A DNA stretch of 64,000 nt from assembly GCA_003228115.1 (NCBI GenBank), contig QEVV01000002.1, positions 124,001 through 188,000 on the forward strand, written 5' to 3'. Shown here one piece after another: positions 34,954-44,389 of the stretch; positions within the stretch are counted from its first letter, which is position 1, and every line of letters begins with the position of its first letter. Origin of the DNA: Chloroflexota bacterium. Lineage in GTDB: Bacteria > Chloroflexota > Dehalococcoidia > Lucifugimonadales > SAR202-VII-2. Made by a program: the position numbers and the translations under genes. The notes under the pieces are model-generated. The model saw nothing but the letters and a program-made list of their open reading frames with translations. It was not told the DNA's origin and ran no database searches.

Positions 34954-36036
34954 TTGGAAGTTCAGGCGCTGAGCGTGCCCTTGGATGTGCCCACGAGCAT
35001 GGGGGGTGGCCGCGGTCTCTCCCATATTCCCCACATCCTGGTCCGTCTGCACACGGACAACGGCATTGAGGGGCTAGGTTACATTCTCATCCTGCAGCCC
35101 CGCTCCATCGCCCCCGTCAAGAGCGCCATAGAACAGCTAGGCCCCGTGGTTGTTGGCATGGACCCGCTCACGCAGGAAGCCGTGAACGCCGCGATGCATA
35201 AGGCTATCGCTTGGATCGGGCCCTTCGGCGCCGCCAGCGCCGCCCACATGGCCATCGATATGGCCATGTGGGATATAGCCGGAAAGGCGGCGGGCCAGCC
35301 CTTGTGGAAGCTCCTGGGGGGCTTTCGGCCCCGCGTACCGGTCTGCGCGAGCCACCGGCTGCGGCCCGGCGCTACGCTGCCAGAGCTTCAGCAAGACGCG
35401 TCAGACTTGATGAACGAGGGCTTCCGAGCCGTAAAGATGAGTCTAGAGGGAAAGGGGCACCCCCGGCTTGAGGCGGAGCGGGTGCGGGTGGTCAGGGAAG
35501 TTGTTGGAGAGGACGTTGAGATCATGGTGGACATCCATCAGGGGTGGCAGCCATCACAGGCCATACGGGCCGGACGCCTTTTTGAGCAATACCACCTCTC
35601 TTGGATTGAAGACCCTATCCATCATCGCAATGCGGATCGACTGGCAGAAGTAGCCAGGGCTTTGGACACGCCGGTTATGGCAGGACAGTACTGCCACGGT
35701 AGTGAATCGCTTCTGGCTCTCTTGCGCGCCAACGCTGTGGACATCTTGATGATTGATCTCATGCGCGTTGGAGGGGTAACCCAGTGGCGAAAGGCTGCAG
35801 CGATGGCGGAGGCTTTCGATGTACCGGTGGCCAGCCACCTGATGCCTGAGGCCAACATTCACCTCATGGCAGCGGCGCCCAACGGTGTCATGACGGACTA
35901 TAGGCCATGGTCTTCTCCGCTGTTTAAGAGAGCGCCAGTCATCGAAGACGGGGAAATGGTTGCGCCGGACGGGCCGGGCTTGGGTCTGGAGCTGGACGAA
36001 GAGGCGGTGTCCCGGTTTGTAGACCGCAACCTCTAG
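34954..36036 (+). CDS. Enolase-superfamily (mandelate racemase/muconate lactonizing) enzyme with unusual active site
   Basis: A 360-residue protein starting at TTG 34954. The N-terminal capping domain (1-120) and TIM barrel are clear: AAHMAIDMAMWDIAGKAAG, VDIHQGW with metal ligand D193, WIEDP with E219 and ASHLMPEANIHL with H295. Two usual residues seem changed: the K-x-K motif reads K161-M-S163, and the third metal ligand in the GEN region reads GQY (Q245). The reaction may therefore rely on His295 alone as base. Dehydration or racemisation of an acid sugar or similar compound is likely. The ribosome site is weak, and the gap to the CoA transferase is 163 bases. Confidence 0.85.
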   Translation: MEVQALSVPLDVPTSMGGGRGLSHIPHILVRLHTDNGIEGLGYILILQPRSIAPVKSAIEQLGPVVVGMDPLTQEAVNAAMHKAIAWIGPFGAASAAHMAIDMAMWDIAGKAAGQPLWKLLGGFRPRVPVCASHRLRPGATLPELQQDASDLMNEGFRAVKMSLEGKGHPRLEAERVRVVREVVGEDVEIMVDIHQGWQPSQAIRAGRLFEQYHLSWIEDPIHHRNADRLAEVARALDTPVMAGQYCHGSESLLALLRANAVDILMIDLMRVGGVTQWRKAAAMAEAFDVPVASHLMPEANIHLMAAAPNGVMTDYRPWSSPLFKRAPVIEDGEMVAPDGPGLGLELDEEAVSRFVDRNL

Positions 36037-36088
36037 TGGTCCTGTAGGCCATCTTCACTCTGGCTCCTCATGCAACGTGATCTTCCCG

Positions 36089-38248
36089 CTAGGCCGACTG
36101 CCCCTGCCTGAGGTAGGCCCGCACGAGGCGAAGCTCTTCGTAGGAATAGTCCTTTCCGAGTTGTTCCTGAACGGGGGCCAGGTATCCGTCGTCGGTGCTT
36201 TGGAAGGCCGCAATGATCTTCAGTAGGCGCTCCGGCGGAGGCATGAGGTGGGCCAGCGGCACTTCCTCCCCTGCCCCAACGAACCGCTCGATATGGCCAA
36301 GGACGGTTCCCAACGCGTAGCCTCGCCTCCGGGCTATGTCCTCAAGGGAAAGCCCCTGCTGTAACAGTCTTCTCGTCTCTTCGAATGTGGAGCCCACACT
36401 ACCGCTTGAAGGGCGCTCGCGTTGGCCCCGCCTGGGCGGCGTAGGCAACTCTTCAAGTTCATGCTCTTGGGCATGCTCGATGATGACCGTCAGGAAGGGC
36501 TCGGCGAACCGGGCCAGTTTGGCCTCCCCAACACCGCTGATCAGAGCAAAGCTGTCCCGGCTCTGTGGAAAGTAGGTGGCCATCTCCCGCAGGGACACGT
36601 CCCCGAAAATAACGAAGGGCGGAACACCCTCCTCGTCGGCCAGGCTTTTGCGGAGCGTTCTCAGCCGCTGCCAGAGAGCCTGGTCCATCGGCATTTCGTC
36701 CGCCTCAACACCAACCACGCTAGCGCGCCTGGGCTTTGGCAAAACAAGACGCTCCTTCTCCTTCAGAAAACGGTTGCCTGCCACCGTGAGTGCCAGGGTC
36801 GGGTAGTCTCCATCATTTTTGCCTAGAAGCCCCTTGGCCACGAGCAGCTCGATCACCAACCTTAGTTCATCGTCCGGAACGTCCCGGGCAATCCCGTGGA
36901 CTGACAGTTCATCATGGCCCAGTTGCCGCACCCGTTGAGAGCGGGACCCGCGCAGCACGTCCACGATGTGACCTGCCCCGAACCTCTGCCCCGTCCGAAC
37001 GACCGCCGACAACACCTTCTGTACTACCTCGGTAGCGTCGTACTCCTCGGCGGGGGCGAGACAGTTATCACAGGCGCCGCAGTTCTCAGCCTCCCATACC
37101 TCGCCGAAGTAGCCCAACAGATAGGCCCGCCTACACGTATGCAACTCTCCGAACTGAACAATCTGATTCAGCTTCTTTTGTGCCTGATCCCGCTCTGCTG
37201 CATCTTCAACCTGGCGGACGAAGAATTCCTGCTTGAACTTGTCGCCGTAGGAATAGAAGAGTACGCAGTCGCTGGGCAGGCCATCGCGCCCGGCGCGGCC
37301 CGTCTCCTGGTAGTAGCCTTCAACGGAGCGGGGAAGGTCGTAGTGAACGACAAGCCGCACATCCGGCTTGTCTATGCCCATGCCAAAGGCAATAGTCGCC
37401 ACGATGATGGGCACTTCGTCACGGGTGAACCTCTCTTGAGTCACCCGTCGACTGGCCGGATCCATTCCCGCGTGATAAGGCAGCGCCTTGAGTCCTCGGG
37501 CCGTGAGGCTCGATGCGATGCTCTCGGTATCTTTTCGGGCCATGCAATAGACGATCACTGACTCGCCTCGATGTTGCCCCAGCAGTGCCTCAAGCGACCG
37601 CATCGCGCCTCGTTTCGGGCGGACCTGGTAGGTCAGGTTGGGACGGTTGAAGCTAGCGACGAGGGTCCGGGCCCCGCGAAGTTCCAACTGGTCGAAAATG
37701 TCTTGGCGCACCCGCTCCGTAGCAGTGGCCGTCAGAGCCATCACCGGCACAGAGGGAAATTCCTGGCGGAGGTACTTGAGATTGCGGTAGTCAGGACGGA
37801 AGTCGTGTCCCCACTCGGAGATACAGTGAGCCTCGTCCACTGCTATGAGGCTGACATTGAGCCCTCTGAGGAACGTCCGAAAGCCAGGGGAGGCCAGGCG
37901 CTCTGGGGCAAGGTAAAGAATACGTATGTTCCCGCTAAGGGCGTCCGCCTGCACCTTGTTGATCTGTGAGGCAGTCAAAGAACTGTTGATCAGTTCAGCA
38001 GGAAGCCCGTTGGCCTTCAGGCCGTCCACCTGGTCTTTCATCAAAGCGATCAGGGGGGAAACGACTAGGGTCAGGCCGTTCAGCTTCAGTGCTGGCAACT
38101 GGTAGCACAGCGACTTACCAGCGCCAGTTGGCATGAGCAGAAAGGTATCCTGCCCGGCCAAGGCGCTGGTGATGGCGTCCTCTTGCAGAGGACGGAACTG
38201 GTCGTATCCGAAGTGAGTTTTGAGAAGGGTGAGCAGGTTGTCGGTCAT
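36089..38248 (-). CDS. recQ: ATP-dependent DNA helicase RecQ
   Basis: A 719-residue SF2 helicase. Motif I is PTGAGKS (40-46), motif II DEAH (138-141) with the aromatic-rich CISEWGHDFRPDY, and motif VI is visible in HYDLPRSVEGYYQETGRAGRDG. A zinc site follows (CRRAYLLGYFGE, then CGACDNC; about residues 365-393), then an RQC winged helix, an HRDC domain (about 515-590) and a C-terminal helix-turn-helix segment LSLEDIARRRGYALGTV. It unwinds forks and recombination intermediates. Two 15-base direct repeats lie directly before its start. Confidence 0.95.
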   Translation of the reverse strand: MTDNLLTLLKTHFGYDQFRPLQEDAITSALAGQDTFLLMPTGAGKSLCYQLPALKLNGLTLVVSPLIALMKDQVDGLKANGLPAELINSSLTASQINKVQADALSGNIRILYLAPERLASPGFRTFLRGLNVSLIAVDEAHCISEWGHDFRPDYRNLKYLRQEFPSVPVMALTATATERVRQDIFDQLELRGARTLVASFNRPNLTYQVRPKRGAMRSLEALLGQHRGESVIVYCMARKDTESIASSLTARGLKALPYHAGMDPASRRVTQERFTRDEVPIIVATIAFGMGIDKPDVRLVVHYDLPRSVEGYYQETGRAGRDGLPSDCVLFYSYGDKFKQEFFVRQVEDAAERDQAQKKLNQIVQFGELHTCRRAYLLGYFGEVWEAENCGACDNCLAPAEEYDATEVVQKVLSAVVRTGQRFGAGHIVDVLRGSRSQRVRQLGHDELSVHGIARDVPDDELRLVIELLVAKGLLGKNDGDYPTLALTVAGNRFLKEKERLVLPKPRRASVVGVEADEMPMDQALWQRLRTLRKSLADEEGVPPFVIFGDVSLREMATYFPQSRDSFALISGVGEAKLARFAEPFLTVIIEHAQEHELEELPTPPRRGQRERPSSGSVGSTFEETRRLLQQGLSLEDIARRRGYALGTVLGHIERFVGAGEEVPLAHLMPPPERLLKIIAAFQSTDDGYLAPVQEQLGKDYSYEELRLVRAYLRQGQSA

Positions 38249-38255
38249 TCTGAAG

Positions 38256-38292
38256 GGCTTTAAACGAACTCAGCCAAGGCTTTAAACGAACT
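38256..38292 (-). repeat. Two 15-base direct repeats at the recQ start
   Basis: GGCTTTAAACGAACT occurs at 38256-38270 and again at 38278-38292, a 22-base period (two helical turns). The first copy is only eight bases before the recQ start codon on the - strand. This could be an operator for a repressor, with binding on one DNA face. Confidence 0.5.
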
Positions 38293-38476
38293 TAACCGGT
38301 TGGAGCAGGTTTCGGACTTAGGCGATCAGACCTCCTGCTACGCCGCAGACAGGTCGCCCAGAGAATCTCTAAGAGACGACTTGACCCATGGCCTTCGGAT
38401 AGTAATTCGATGGTAGGGACCGAACAAGAACCGTCTGACCCGTCGTCCGGTGTTTTAGTGCGCCCACCCCCCGAGA

Positions 38477-39346
38477 CTACCCGATCACTTCGGCCAGCCT
38501 GTCAATCTGGTCGAGGTCCTCCACATGGGGACGGAAGACCAATTCGTCCATGCCGACAGATTCCATCTCATTGATCACCTGACGGACCTGTTGAGGCGAC
38601 GTGATCATGCTCCGGGCGATGTTCCTCGCAATTTCCTCGCCCATATTCCCATAGTAGTCAGTCACGCTAGCGGCTCCCCGCCCAGCGATGCTTGGGCCAC
38701 CAAGAGCGCAAGCGACCCCGCCCACCAATCTAGGTGAACCAGCTCTGCCAGCCTCTTTCCACGAGTCTTCAATAGTCCTGTATGTCTCGGCTATCTTGCC
38801 GGGCTCGCCGCCACCAGCGAAGTAGCCGTCACCCCAGAGGGCTACGCGCCTCAGGGCCGCCGGAGCGGCACCGCCGAAGAGAATCTCCGGCCCACCCCAC
38901 TGCGATGGTGCCGGGCCTACAGGGCCCACTTCATCGGAGACGGGCTCTCCGGCCCAGATGCGCTTGATGAGGTCCATCTGCTCGTTGAAACGCTGGCCTC
39001 GGTCATGGAAGGGGGCGTCAGCAACGGCGAAGTCGTCCTCACGGCGTCCTGCTCCAAACCCAAGCGACAGACGGCCATTAGAGAGGGCATCTACTGTCGC
39101 TGCTTCTTTGGCGAAGACTCCGGCGCTACGGAGAGGCAGCAGGAGGATCCCGGTCATGAGACGGACGCGGGTGGTAACGGCCGCGAGCGCAGCCAAGGCC
39201 ATCATGGGCTCATAGCTTGCGTAGACCGGCCTGTCTACGATGCTGATCGAAGAGAAGGGGCCAGCGTCCGCCTTCTTGGCCCACTCCAAGACCTGGCTAC
39301 CCTGAATTCCTTCAATAATCGTTGGGATGCCAATACCGATTTTCAC
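38477..39346 (-). CDS. Luciferase-like (LLM class) flavin- or F420-dependent oxidoreductase
   Basis: A 289-residue protein from the GTG at 39346, which has GGAGGG upstream; a longer frame to 39439 adds unrelated residues. It begins KIGIGIPTI and shows the luciferase-like barrel segments VRLMTGILLLPLRS, LSNGRLSLGFGAGRREDDF, EQMDLIKRIWAGE and EILFGGAAPAALRRVA. It is a monooxygenase or reductase using FMNH2 or F420H2. Expansion of this family is known in SAR202-type genomes. It is divergent from the molybdopterin subunit gene. Confidence 0.88.
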   Translation of the reverse strand: MKIGIGIPTIIEGIQGSQVLEWAKKADAGPFSSISIVDRPVYASYEPMMALAALAAVTTRVRLMTGILLLPLRSAGVFAKEAATVDALSNGRLSLGFGAGRREDDFAVADAPFHDRGQRFNEQMDLIKRIWAGEPVSDEVGPVGPAPSQWGGPEILFGGAAPAALRRVALWGDGYFAGGGEPGKIAETYRTIEDSWKEAGRAGSPRLVGGVACALGGPSIAGRGAASVTDYYGNMGEEIARNIARSMITSPQQVRQVINEMESVGMDELVFRPHVEDLDQIDRLAEVIG

Positions 39347-39532
39347 GTCGTACCCTCCGTTTGGCTGGCCCCATTGTACATGTGCCGGTCCCGGTCCGGG
39401 GCTTCCAAAGAGCGACCCCACGTTCCCGCGCAAAGCCACATCTTTTCGTTGGTTCTAAGCGGCCCCCTTCCAAGCAGAATCCGCCTCGTGATAAGCTACC
39501 CTCACGCTGAAGCTAGGAGGAATCTCAGACTC

Positions 39533-41785
39533 ATGACCACCTTTAAAGTAGTTGGCAAAATGACCCCCCGTATGGAGGGCCCCCACAAAGTCACCGGCAG
39601 TTACAAATACACCGCTGACTATTCACCAGAGGGAACACTCTGGGGCAAGTTTCTCCGTAGTCCCTATCCTCATGCCCGAATCGTCTCGATTGATACGTCC
39701 AAGGCCCTCGCCCACCCCGGCGTCCACGCCGTTATGACCGGCGACGATATCGACTACACCGCTCTCGTGGGCAGAAAGGTGCGAGACCAGCTCATCATCG
39801 CGAAGGGCAAGGTGCGCTTTGTGGGTGAGCGCGTCGCCGCTGTCGCCGCCGATGACACCGACATCGCCCAGGAAGCACTCGATCTCATCGAAGTGGTGTA
39901 TGAAGAGCTTCCGGCTGTCTTTGAGGCCGAGGACGCCCTTAAGCCCGGTGCTCCAATCATCCACGAGAACGCCCAGGCTTACCCAAGCTTCCCCAAGAAC
40001 GAGGGTGCGCCAGACCTTCCCAACATAAGCTCCTATCTCCACATTCATCACGCTGAGGAAGACCTCGACGCTGTATTCGCAAAGTCCCACCGGGTCTTCG
40101 AGCAGACCTTCACAACGCAACGGGAACACCACGGCTACCTGGAAGCCAACGTCTGCCTGGTTTCAGTCGACCAAGCCACCGGGCATGCTGACGTCTGGGC
40201 AGCAGTGAAGTCGCCGGTTGCGGTAAGGAACCAGTCCGCCGACGGGCTCGGCATTGATTCTGAGTTGCTCACCTTCCACCCAGTTGCCATGGGTGGCGAC
40301 TTTGGCGGGAAGGCCCACCCCATGGACATTCCAGTCGCCTACCTGCTCTCCAAGGAAACCGGCCGGCCGGTAAAGTTCGCTATGACCAACAGCGAGGAAC
40401 TTGCGGCTTCCAACATCCGGCATCCCAGCACCATCACGCTAAAAACCGGAGTGGACAAAGAGGGCCACTTCCTGGCCATGCAGGCCAAGGCATTTTTCAG
40501 CACCGGAGCCTACGCGGGCTTCAAGCCCGCCCCAGATGGCCATCTGCATGGCGTGCACCAGGTCGGCAGTTGCTACCGCATCCCCAACCTGGACGTTGAG
40601 AGCATCATCGCTTACACCAACACAACTCCCGGAGGCCACGTCCGGGCCCCCGGCGCTCCACAAGCCATCTTTGCGGTGGAAGGTCATGTGGACCACATCG
40701 CCAAAGAGATGGGCTTAGACCCGGCTGAAATCAGACGCCGCAACCTCCTACAGGAGGGAGACACCGCACCGGACGGGGAGCAATGGGTGTCCATTCGTGC
40801 CCTGGAAACCCTGGAGGGCGCTTTGAAAGCCGCTGGTTGGGGTCAAGCAAAAGCACCCAACACCGGCAGAGGCATATCTGTCTATGAGCGGGCGGCTGGC
40901 GGCGGGGACATCAACATCACATTGGGCGTCGACGCAGGCGGCAAGGTGGTCATTCACTCTCCCATGCCCGACCCCGGCCAAGGCTGCTACACGGTCATCG
41001 CTCAGGTGGTGGCGGAGCAGCTTGGTATCCCGATGGCGGACATCTCAGTAAACATTACGACCACGGACGGCATCACCTCAGACTCTGGAGTGGGAGCCAG
41101 CCGTGTCACCTATGTCGGCGGGCAGGCAGCTCTCCAAGCTTCAGCGAAGATTCGCGACCAGATGACGGAGATCGCCTCCGAGCGGCTGAACGAGTCGTCT
41201 GATCGGGTGGTCTGGGACCGTGGTGTCCGCGTGGGAACCCGTCACATACCCTTCGTGGAACTGGCGGGATGGTCGGTTGAAACCCTGGGCCAAGACATGT
41301 CAGCTCACGTTCGCTTCTCCGGCGGCAAGCCGGAGGCCACATCCTTCTCCTGCCAGGTGGCCGACGTGGAGGTAGACCCAGAGACGGGCCAGGTTCTGAT
41401 TACCAAGATGTACTCTGCTCACGATGTTGGGCAGATCATCAACCCAGTGGGACACCAGGGTCAGATTGAGGGGGGAACCATCTACGGCCTAGGCATGGCC
41501 GTTACCTCTGAACTAATCCTTGATGAAGGCCGGCTGGTCACCGCCCACCTGGGCGACTACAAGCTGCCGAGCATCATGGACCTCCCCGAATTCGAGACGA
41601 TCCTGATTGAAAAAGACGAGGGTCCAGCCCCTTACGGTGGCACCGCCATCGCAGAGGGCGCCAACGTTCCGGCTCCCGCCGCCATCGCAAACGCGGTCGC
41701 GGATGCTATTGGGGCGCCCATTCTCGACCTGCCAATCACCGCTGAGAAGGTGCTGGCGATACTTCGAGCAAAGGCCGCAAAGTAA
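39533..41785 (+). CDS. Xanthine dehydrogenase-family molybdopterin-binding subunit, + strand copy
   Basis: A 750-residue large subunit from the ATG at 39533 (AGGAGGA upstream; a longer frame runs upstream but lies over the LLM gene). It has the aldehyde oxidase/xanthine dehydrogenase N-terminal domain (GSYKYTADYSPEGTLWGKFL, RFVGERVAAVAADD), the MPT segments GGDFGGK and GVGASRVTYVGG, and the C-terminal catalytic Glu candidate E708 in IAEGANVPAPAAIANA, where the usual GEPP-like context is altered. The CO dehydrogenase loop AYRCSFR is absent. It should hydroxylate an aldehyde or heterocycle. No FAD or 2Fe-2S subunit gene is next to it. Confidence 0.9.
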   Translation: MTTFKVVGKMTPRMEGPHKVTGSYKYTADYSPEGTLWGKFLRSPYPHARIVSIDTSKALAHPGVHAVMTGDDIDYTALVGRKVRDQLIIAKGKVRFVGERVAAVAADDTDIAQEALDLIEVVYEELPAVFEAEDALKPGAPIIHENAQAYPSFPKNEGAPDLPNISSYLHIHHAEEDLDAVFAKSHRVFEQTFTTQREHHGYLEANVCLVSVDQATGHADVWAAVKSPVAVRNQSADGLGIDSELLTFHPVAMGGDFGGKAHPMDIPVAYLLSKETGRPVKFAMTNSEELAASNIRHPSTITLKTGVDKEGHFLAMQAKAFFSTGAYAGFKPAPDGHLHGVHQVGSCYRIPNLDVESIIAYTNTTPGGHVRAPGAPQAIFAVEGHVDHIAKEMGLDPAEIRRRNLLQEGDTAPDGEQWVSIRALETLEGALKAAGWGQAKAPNTGRGISVYERAAGGGDINITLGVDAGGKVVIHSPMPDPGQGCYTVIAQVVAEQLGIPMADISVNITTTDGITSDSGVGASRVTYVGGQAALQASAKIRDQMTEIASERLNESSDRVVWDRGVRVGTRHIPFVELAGWSVETLGQDMSAHVRFSGGKPEATSFSCQVADVEVDPETGQVLITKMYSAHDVGQIINPVGHQGQIEGGTIYGLGMAVTSELILDEGRLVTAHLGDYKLPSIMDLPEFETILIEKDEGPAPYGGTAIAEGANVPAPAAIANAVADAIGAPILDLPITAEKVLAILRAKAAK

Positions 41786-41834
41786 CCCAAAGATTAGCGC
41801 GATCGCTTTTCTTGTAGCCTGAGATTGGAATGAC

Positions 41835-41868
41835 AACGTAGGGGCGTTCATCTGAACGCCCCTACGTT
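41835..41868. terminator. Perfect inverted repeat between the two convergent molybdo-subunit genes
   Basis: AACGTAGGGGCGTTCA (41835-41850) pairs with TGAACGCCCCTACGTT (41853-41868), a 16-base stem with a two-base centre. The stop codon of the - strand gene (41862-41864) lies inside it. It can act as a shared terminator and resembles GTAGGGGCG-type intergenic palindromes known in related genomes. Confidence 0.7.
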
Positions 41869-44177
41869 CGTTTTGCCTGCTGGATCGCTTTCCAGACCCT
41901 TTCGGGGGTCAATGGCAAACCTATGTTTCCAACGCCTTCGAAGGCTAGAGCGTCGTGGACGGCGTTGGCGATAGCTGCAGGAGCAGCCACTGCGGGTGCC
42001 TCTCCGATACCTCGCACGCCCAGCGGGTTACTACTTGATGGTGTCGAGACAGTATCCACCACTATCGGCGGAAGCCCTGCGGCGTAGGGCACCGCGTAAT
42101 CCATGAAACTACCTGTCCGCACCTGACCCGCTTCGTCGTAGAGCATAGCCTCACTCAGAGCCTGGCCGATTCCCTGCACCACGCCTCCGTGGATCTGGCC
42201 TTCGGCCAGCATTGGGTTCATCAATGGCCCGCTGTCGTGAACCGCTATGTAGCGCAGCACGGCGACATCACCCGTCGTCCGGTCCACCTCAACAATCGCC
42301 ACATGGGCGGCAAACGCGTATGCGTTGTCCGTCATGGTGTACTCGGTGTAAAACTCCAGGCCTGGCTCCATATCAGGTGGAAGCTTCTCCGCACGCTGGG
42401 CCGCAGCAGCTACATCACCCATCGAGACCGCTATGGACGGGTCTTCCTTGTCGACAACCCGTCCGTCCCGAACCTCGAAGCCTTCCAGAGGACGGCCCAG
42501 CAGGTGGGCTCCAATACGAAGCACTTTGTCACGAGCTTCCTGCAGTGCGAGGTAGGCAACCGAACCCGACAGGATCAGGCTGCGGCTACCATAGGTGCCG
42601 CGGCCCCAAGGCAACATGTCGGTATCCCCGTGTAGGATGCGCACCCGATCTGGAAGAACGCCCAGAACGTCGGCGGCAATCTGGGCTAAGGCTGTGTCCA
42701 CGCCCTGGCCGTGAGGCGAAGCCTCGGTCACGATGACCACCTCACCCGAAGGTTCGATGCGGACCCTTGCATTCGTGTCTCTGCTCCTTCCCGCGCCACC
42801 CGAACCAGTAGTGACCGTGGCCAGTCCAACCCCTATGCAAAGATTGTCGTCGTTGGACTGGCGGCGCTGAACCTCTCGCCAGCGGTCGTAGTAGGAAAGC
42901 TCCAACGCCCGGTCCAACGCTCGCTCGAAATCGCCGTCGTCGTAGACGAGGCCACTGATGGTGCTATAGGGGAAAGCATCCTGAGGGATGAGATTACGAC
43001 GCCTGACATCAGCTGGATCGAGCCCAAGTTTCCCAGCCACGGAGTCGATGATGCGTTCCATGAAAAAGGCCGCTTCCGGCTGGCCTGCGCCCCGATAAGG
43101 ACCAACCGGAGGCATGTTGGTCAGCACCCCCACGCCCTCCACGTCCACAGCGTCGATAGCGTAAGGACCGGTGAGACGTGTGACGGCGATATGTGGCGAA
43201 ATGGCAGCGCCCGAATGTGCGAATCCACCGAGGTCGGCGATGATCCTTCCTCGCAGGCCCAGGATCCTGCCGTCGCTAGTGAACGCCGCTTCGAGGTCGG
43301 CCAGATAGCCCCTGCCGTGGCAGGCCAACATGTTCTCGCGACGCTCTTCGATCCATCGGATGGGCCGTCCCAAAAAATGGGCCAGGCATGCTAGAGCGAC
43401 ATCTTCAGGGAAAAGTTGGTGCTTCTGACCAAAGCCCCCGCCTACGTCCGGAGCAACAACCCGAACCTGGTCGGCAGGCAACCCCATAACTTGGGCCAGC
43501 GAGTGCCTGACGGTGTAGGGAACCTGGGTTGAAAGGCTGAGAGTGACCCGCTGTTCCGCTAGGCCGTACTCAGCGATTACGCCCCTAGTCTCCATGGGAG
43601 CGGGGTTGACCCTTGGGACTTCGAACCGCCCACAAACAACACCGGCGGCGTTTGCGAAGGCAGCATCGATGTCGCCGCCCTTGCCTTCTATGCGGAGAAC
43701 TGCGTTTGTGCCGACCTTCGGATGGATGGCTGCGTCAGCTTCCGCTGACTCGGCGTCGATGACCGGCGGCAATGGGTCGTAGGCGATGAGTACATGCTCG
43801 GCGGCATCCTCTGCCTGAACGCGACTCTCCGCCGCTATAACCGCCACCGGTTGCCCCACATAACACACCTTGTCCGTAGCTAACACCGGGTGCTCAGTGC
43901 CGGGCAGGACTGCGGCTCCATGCCGGCTCATGACAGGAATACCGGTTACGACGCCTTCCAAGTCGGCAGCGATGAGCACGGCCACCACGCCCGGCATGGC
44001 AAGCGCCGCCGAAGCGTCTATGTTCAGGAGATGGGCATGGGCTTCTACGCTCCTCACGACGAAGGCGTGCAGCATACCCGGAAGTTCCATGTCCTCCACG
44101 AAGCGACCCTCGCCCTTCAGCAGGCGGTCGTCTTCAAGCCGCTTCTGAGGACGCCAGGAAAAGCCCGCCAATGCCAT
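41862..44177 (-). CDS. Xanthine dehydrogenase-family molybdopterin-binding subunit, - strand copy
   Basis: A 771-residue large subunit, only distantly like the + strand copy. It starts RPQKRLEDDRLLKGEGRFVED, as in CoxL-like proteins, and has VGQPVAVIAAESR, VAPDVGGGFGQKHQLFPED, the VGPYRGAGQPEAAFFMERII segment and the catalytic Glu candidate E726 in RGIGEAPAVAAPAAIANA. The motif in the middle reads VGPYRGAGQPEA, not the CO dehydrogenase AYRCSFR, so CO oxidation is unlikely. It is an orphan with no medium or small subunit beside it. The start ATG lies close to the divergent heme-less protein gene. Confidence 0.9.
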   Translation of the reverse strand: MALAGFSWRPQKRLEDDRLLKGEGRFVEDMELPGMLHAFVVRSVEAHAHLLNIDASAALAMPGVVAVLIAADLEGVVTGIPVMSRHGAAVLPGTEHPVLATDKVCYVGQPVAVIAAESRVQAEDAAEHVLIAYDPLPPVIDAESAEADAAIHPKVGTNAVLRIEGKGGDIDAAFANAAGVVCGRFEVPRVNPAPMETRGVIAEYGLAEQRVTLSLSTQVPYTVRHSLAQVMGLPADQVRVVAPDVGGGFGQKHQLFPEDVALACLAHFLGRPIRWIEERRENMLACHGRGYLADLEAAFTSDGRILGLRGRIIADLGGFAHSGAAISPHIAVTRLTGPYAIDAVDVEGVGVLTNMPPVGPYRGAGQPEAAFFMERIIDSVAGKLGLDPADVRRRNLIPQDAFPYSTISGLVYDDGDFERALDRALELSYYDRWREVQRRQSNDDNLCIGVGLATVTTGSGGAGRSRDTNARVRIEPSGEVVIVTEASPHGQGVDTALAQIAADVLGVLPDRVRILHGDTDMLPWGRGTYGSRSLILSGSVAYLALQEARDKVLRIGAHLLGRPLEGFEVRDGRVVDKEDPSIAVSMGDVAAAAQRAEKLPPDMEPGLEFYTEYTMTDNAYAFAAHVAIVEVDRTTGDVAVLRYIAVHDSGPLMNPMLAEGQIHGGVVQGIGQALSEAMLYDEAGQVRTGSFMDYAVPYAAGLPPIVVDTVSTPSSSNPLGVRGIGEAPAVAAPAAIANAVHDALAFEGVGNIGLPLTPERVWKAIQQAKRT

Positions 44178-44389
44178 GCGATAGCCTCGGCCCTAGCGGA
44201 GATGAGCGAAGCCATGCTATGAGGGCATACCGACTCAGTCAAGGCGAGACGGCTTTGACGACGCATCGTCAGTCCCCTAAACTGAGGAACCAGCAGCGGG
44301 CCCCACCGGTTCACCTGCCCTCTGGCGAATCGCTGGGCCGCCCACACAGTCGCAACACCTTGGAATTTAGATCTCGCGGAGGCTGACCT

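Noticed and set aside
34954..36036. Normal two-base (K-x-K plus His) mandelate racemase
   Set aside because: The second lysine position reads Ser and the third metal ligand region reads GQY, so a standard annotation would be misleading.
36914..37561. 215-codon + strand frame under recQ
   Set aside because: Antisense to the helicase core; no recognisable domain.
39005..39532. Upstream extension of the molybdopterin subunit gene
   Set aside because: That stretch is antisense to the luciferase-like gene; the ATG at 39533 has a good ribosome site and starts at the family N-terminus.
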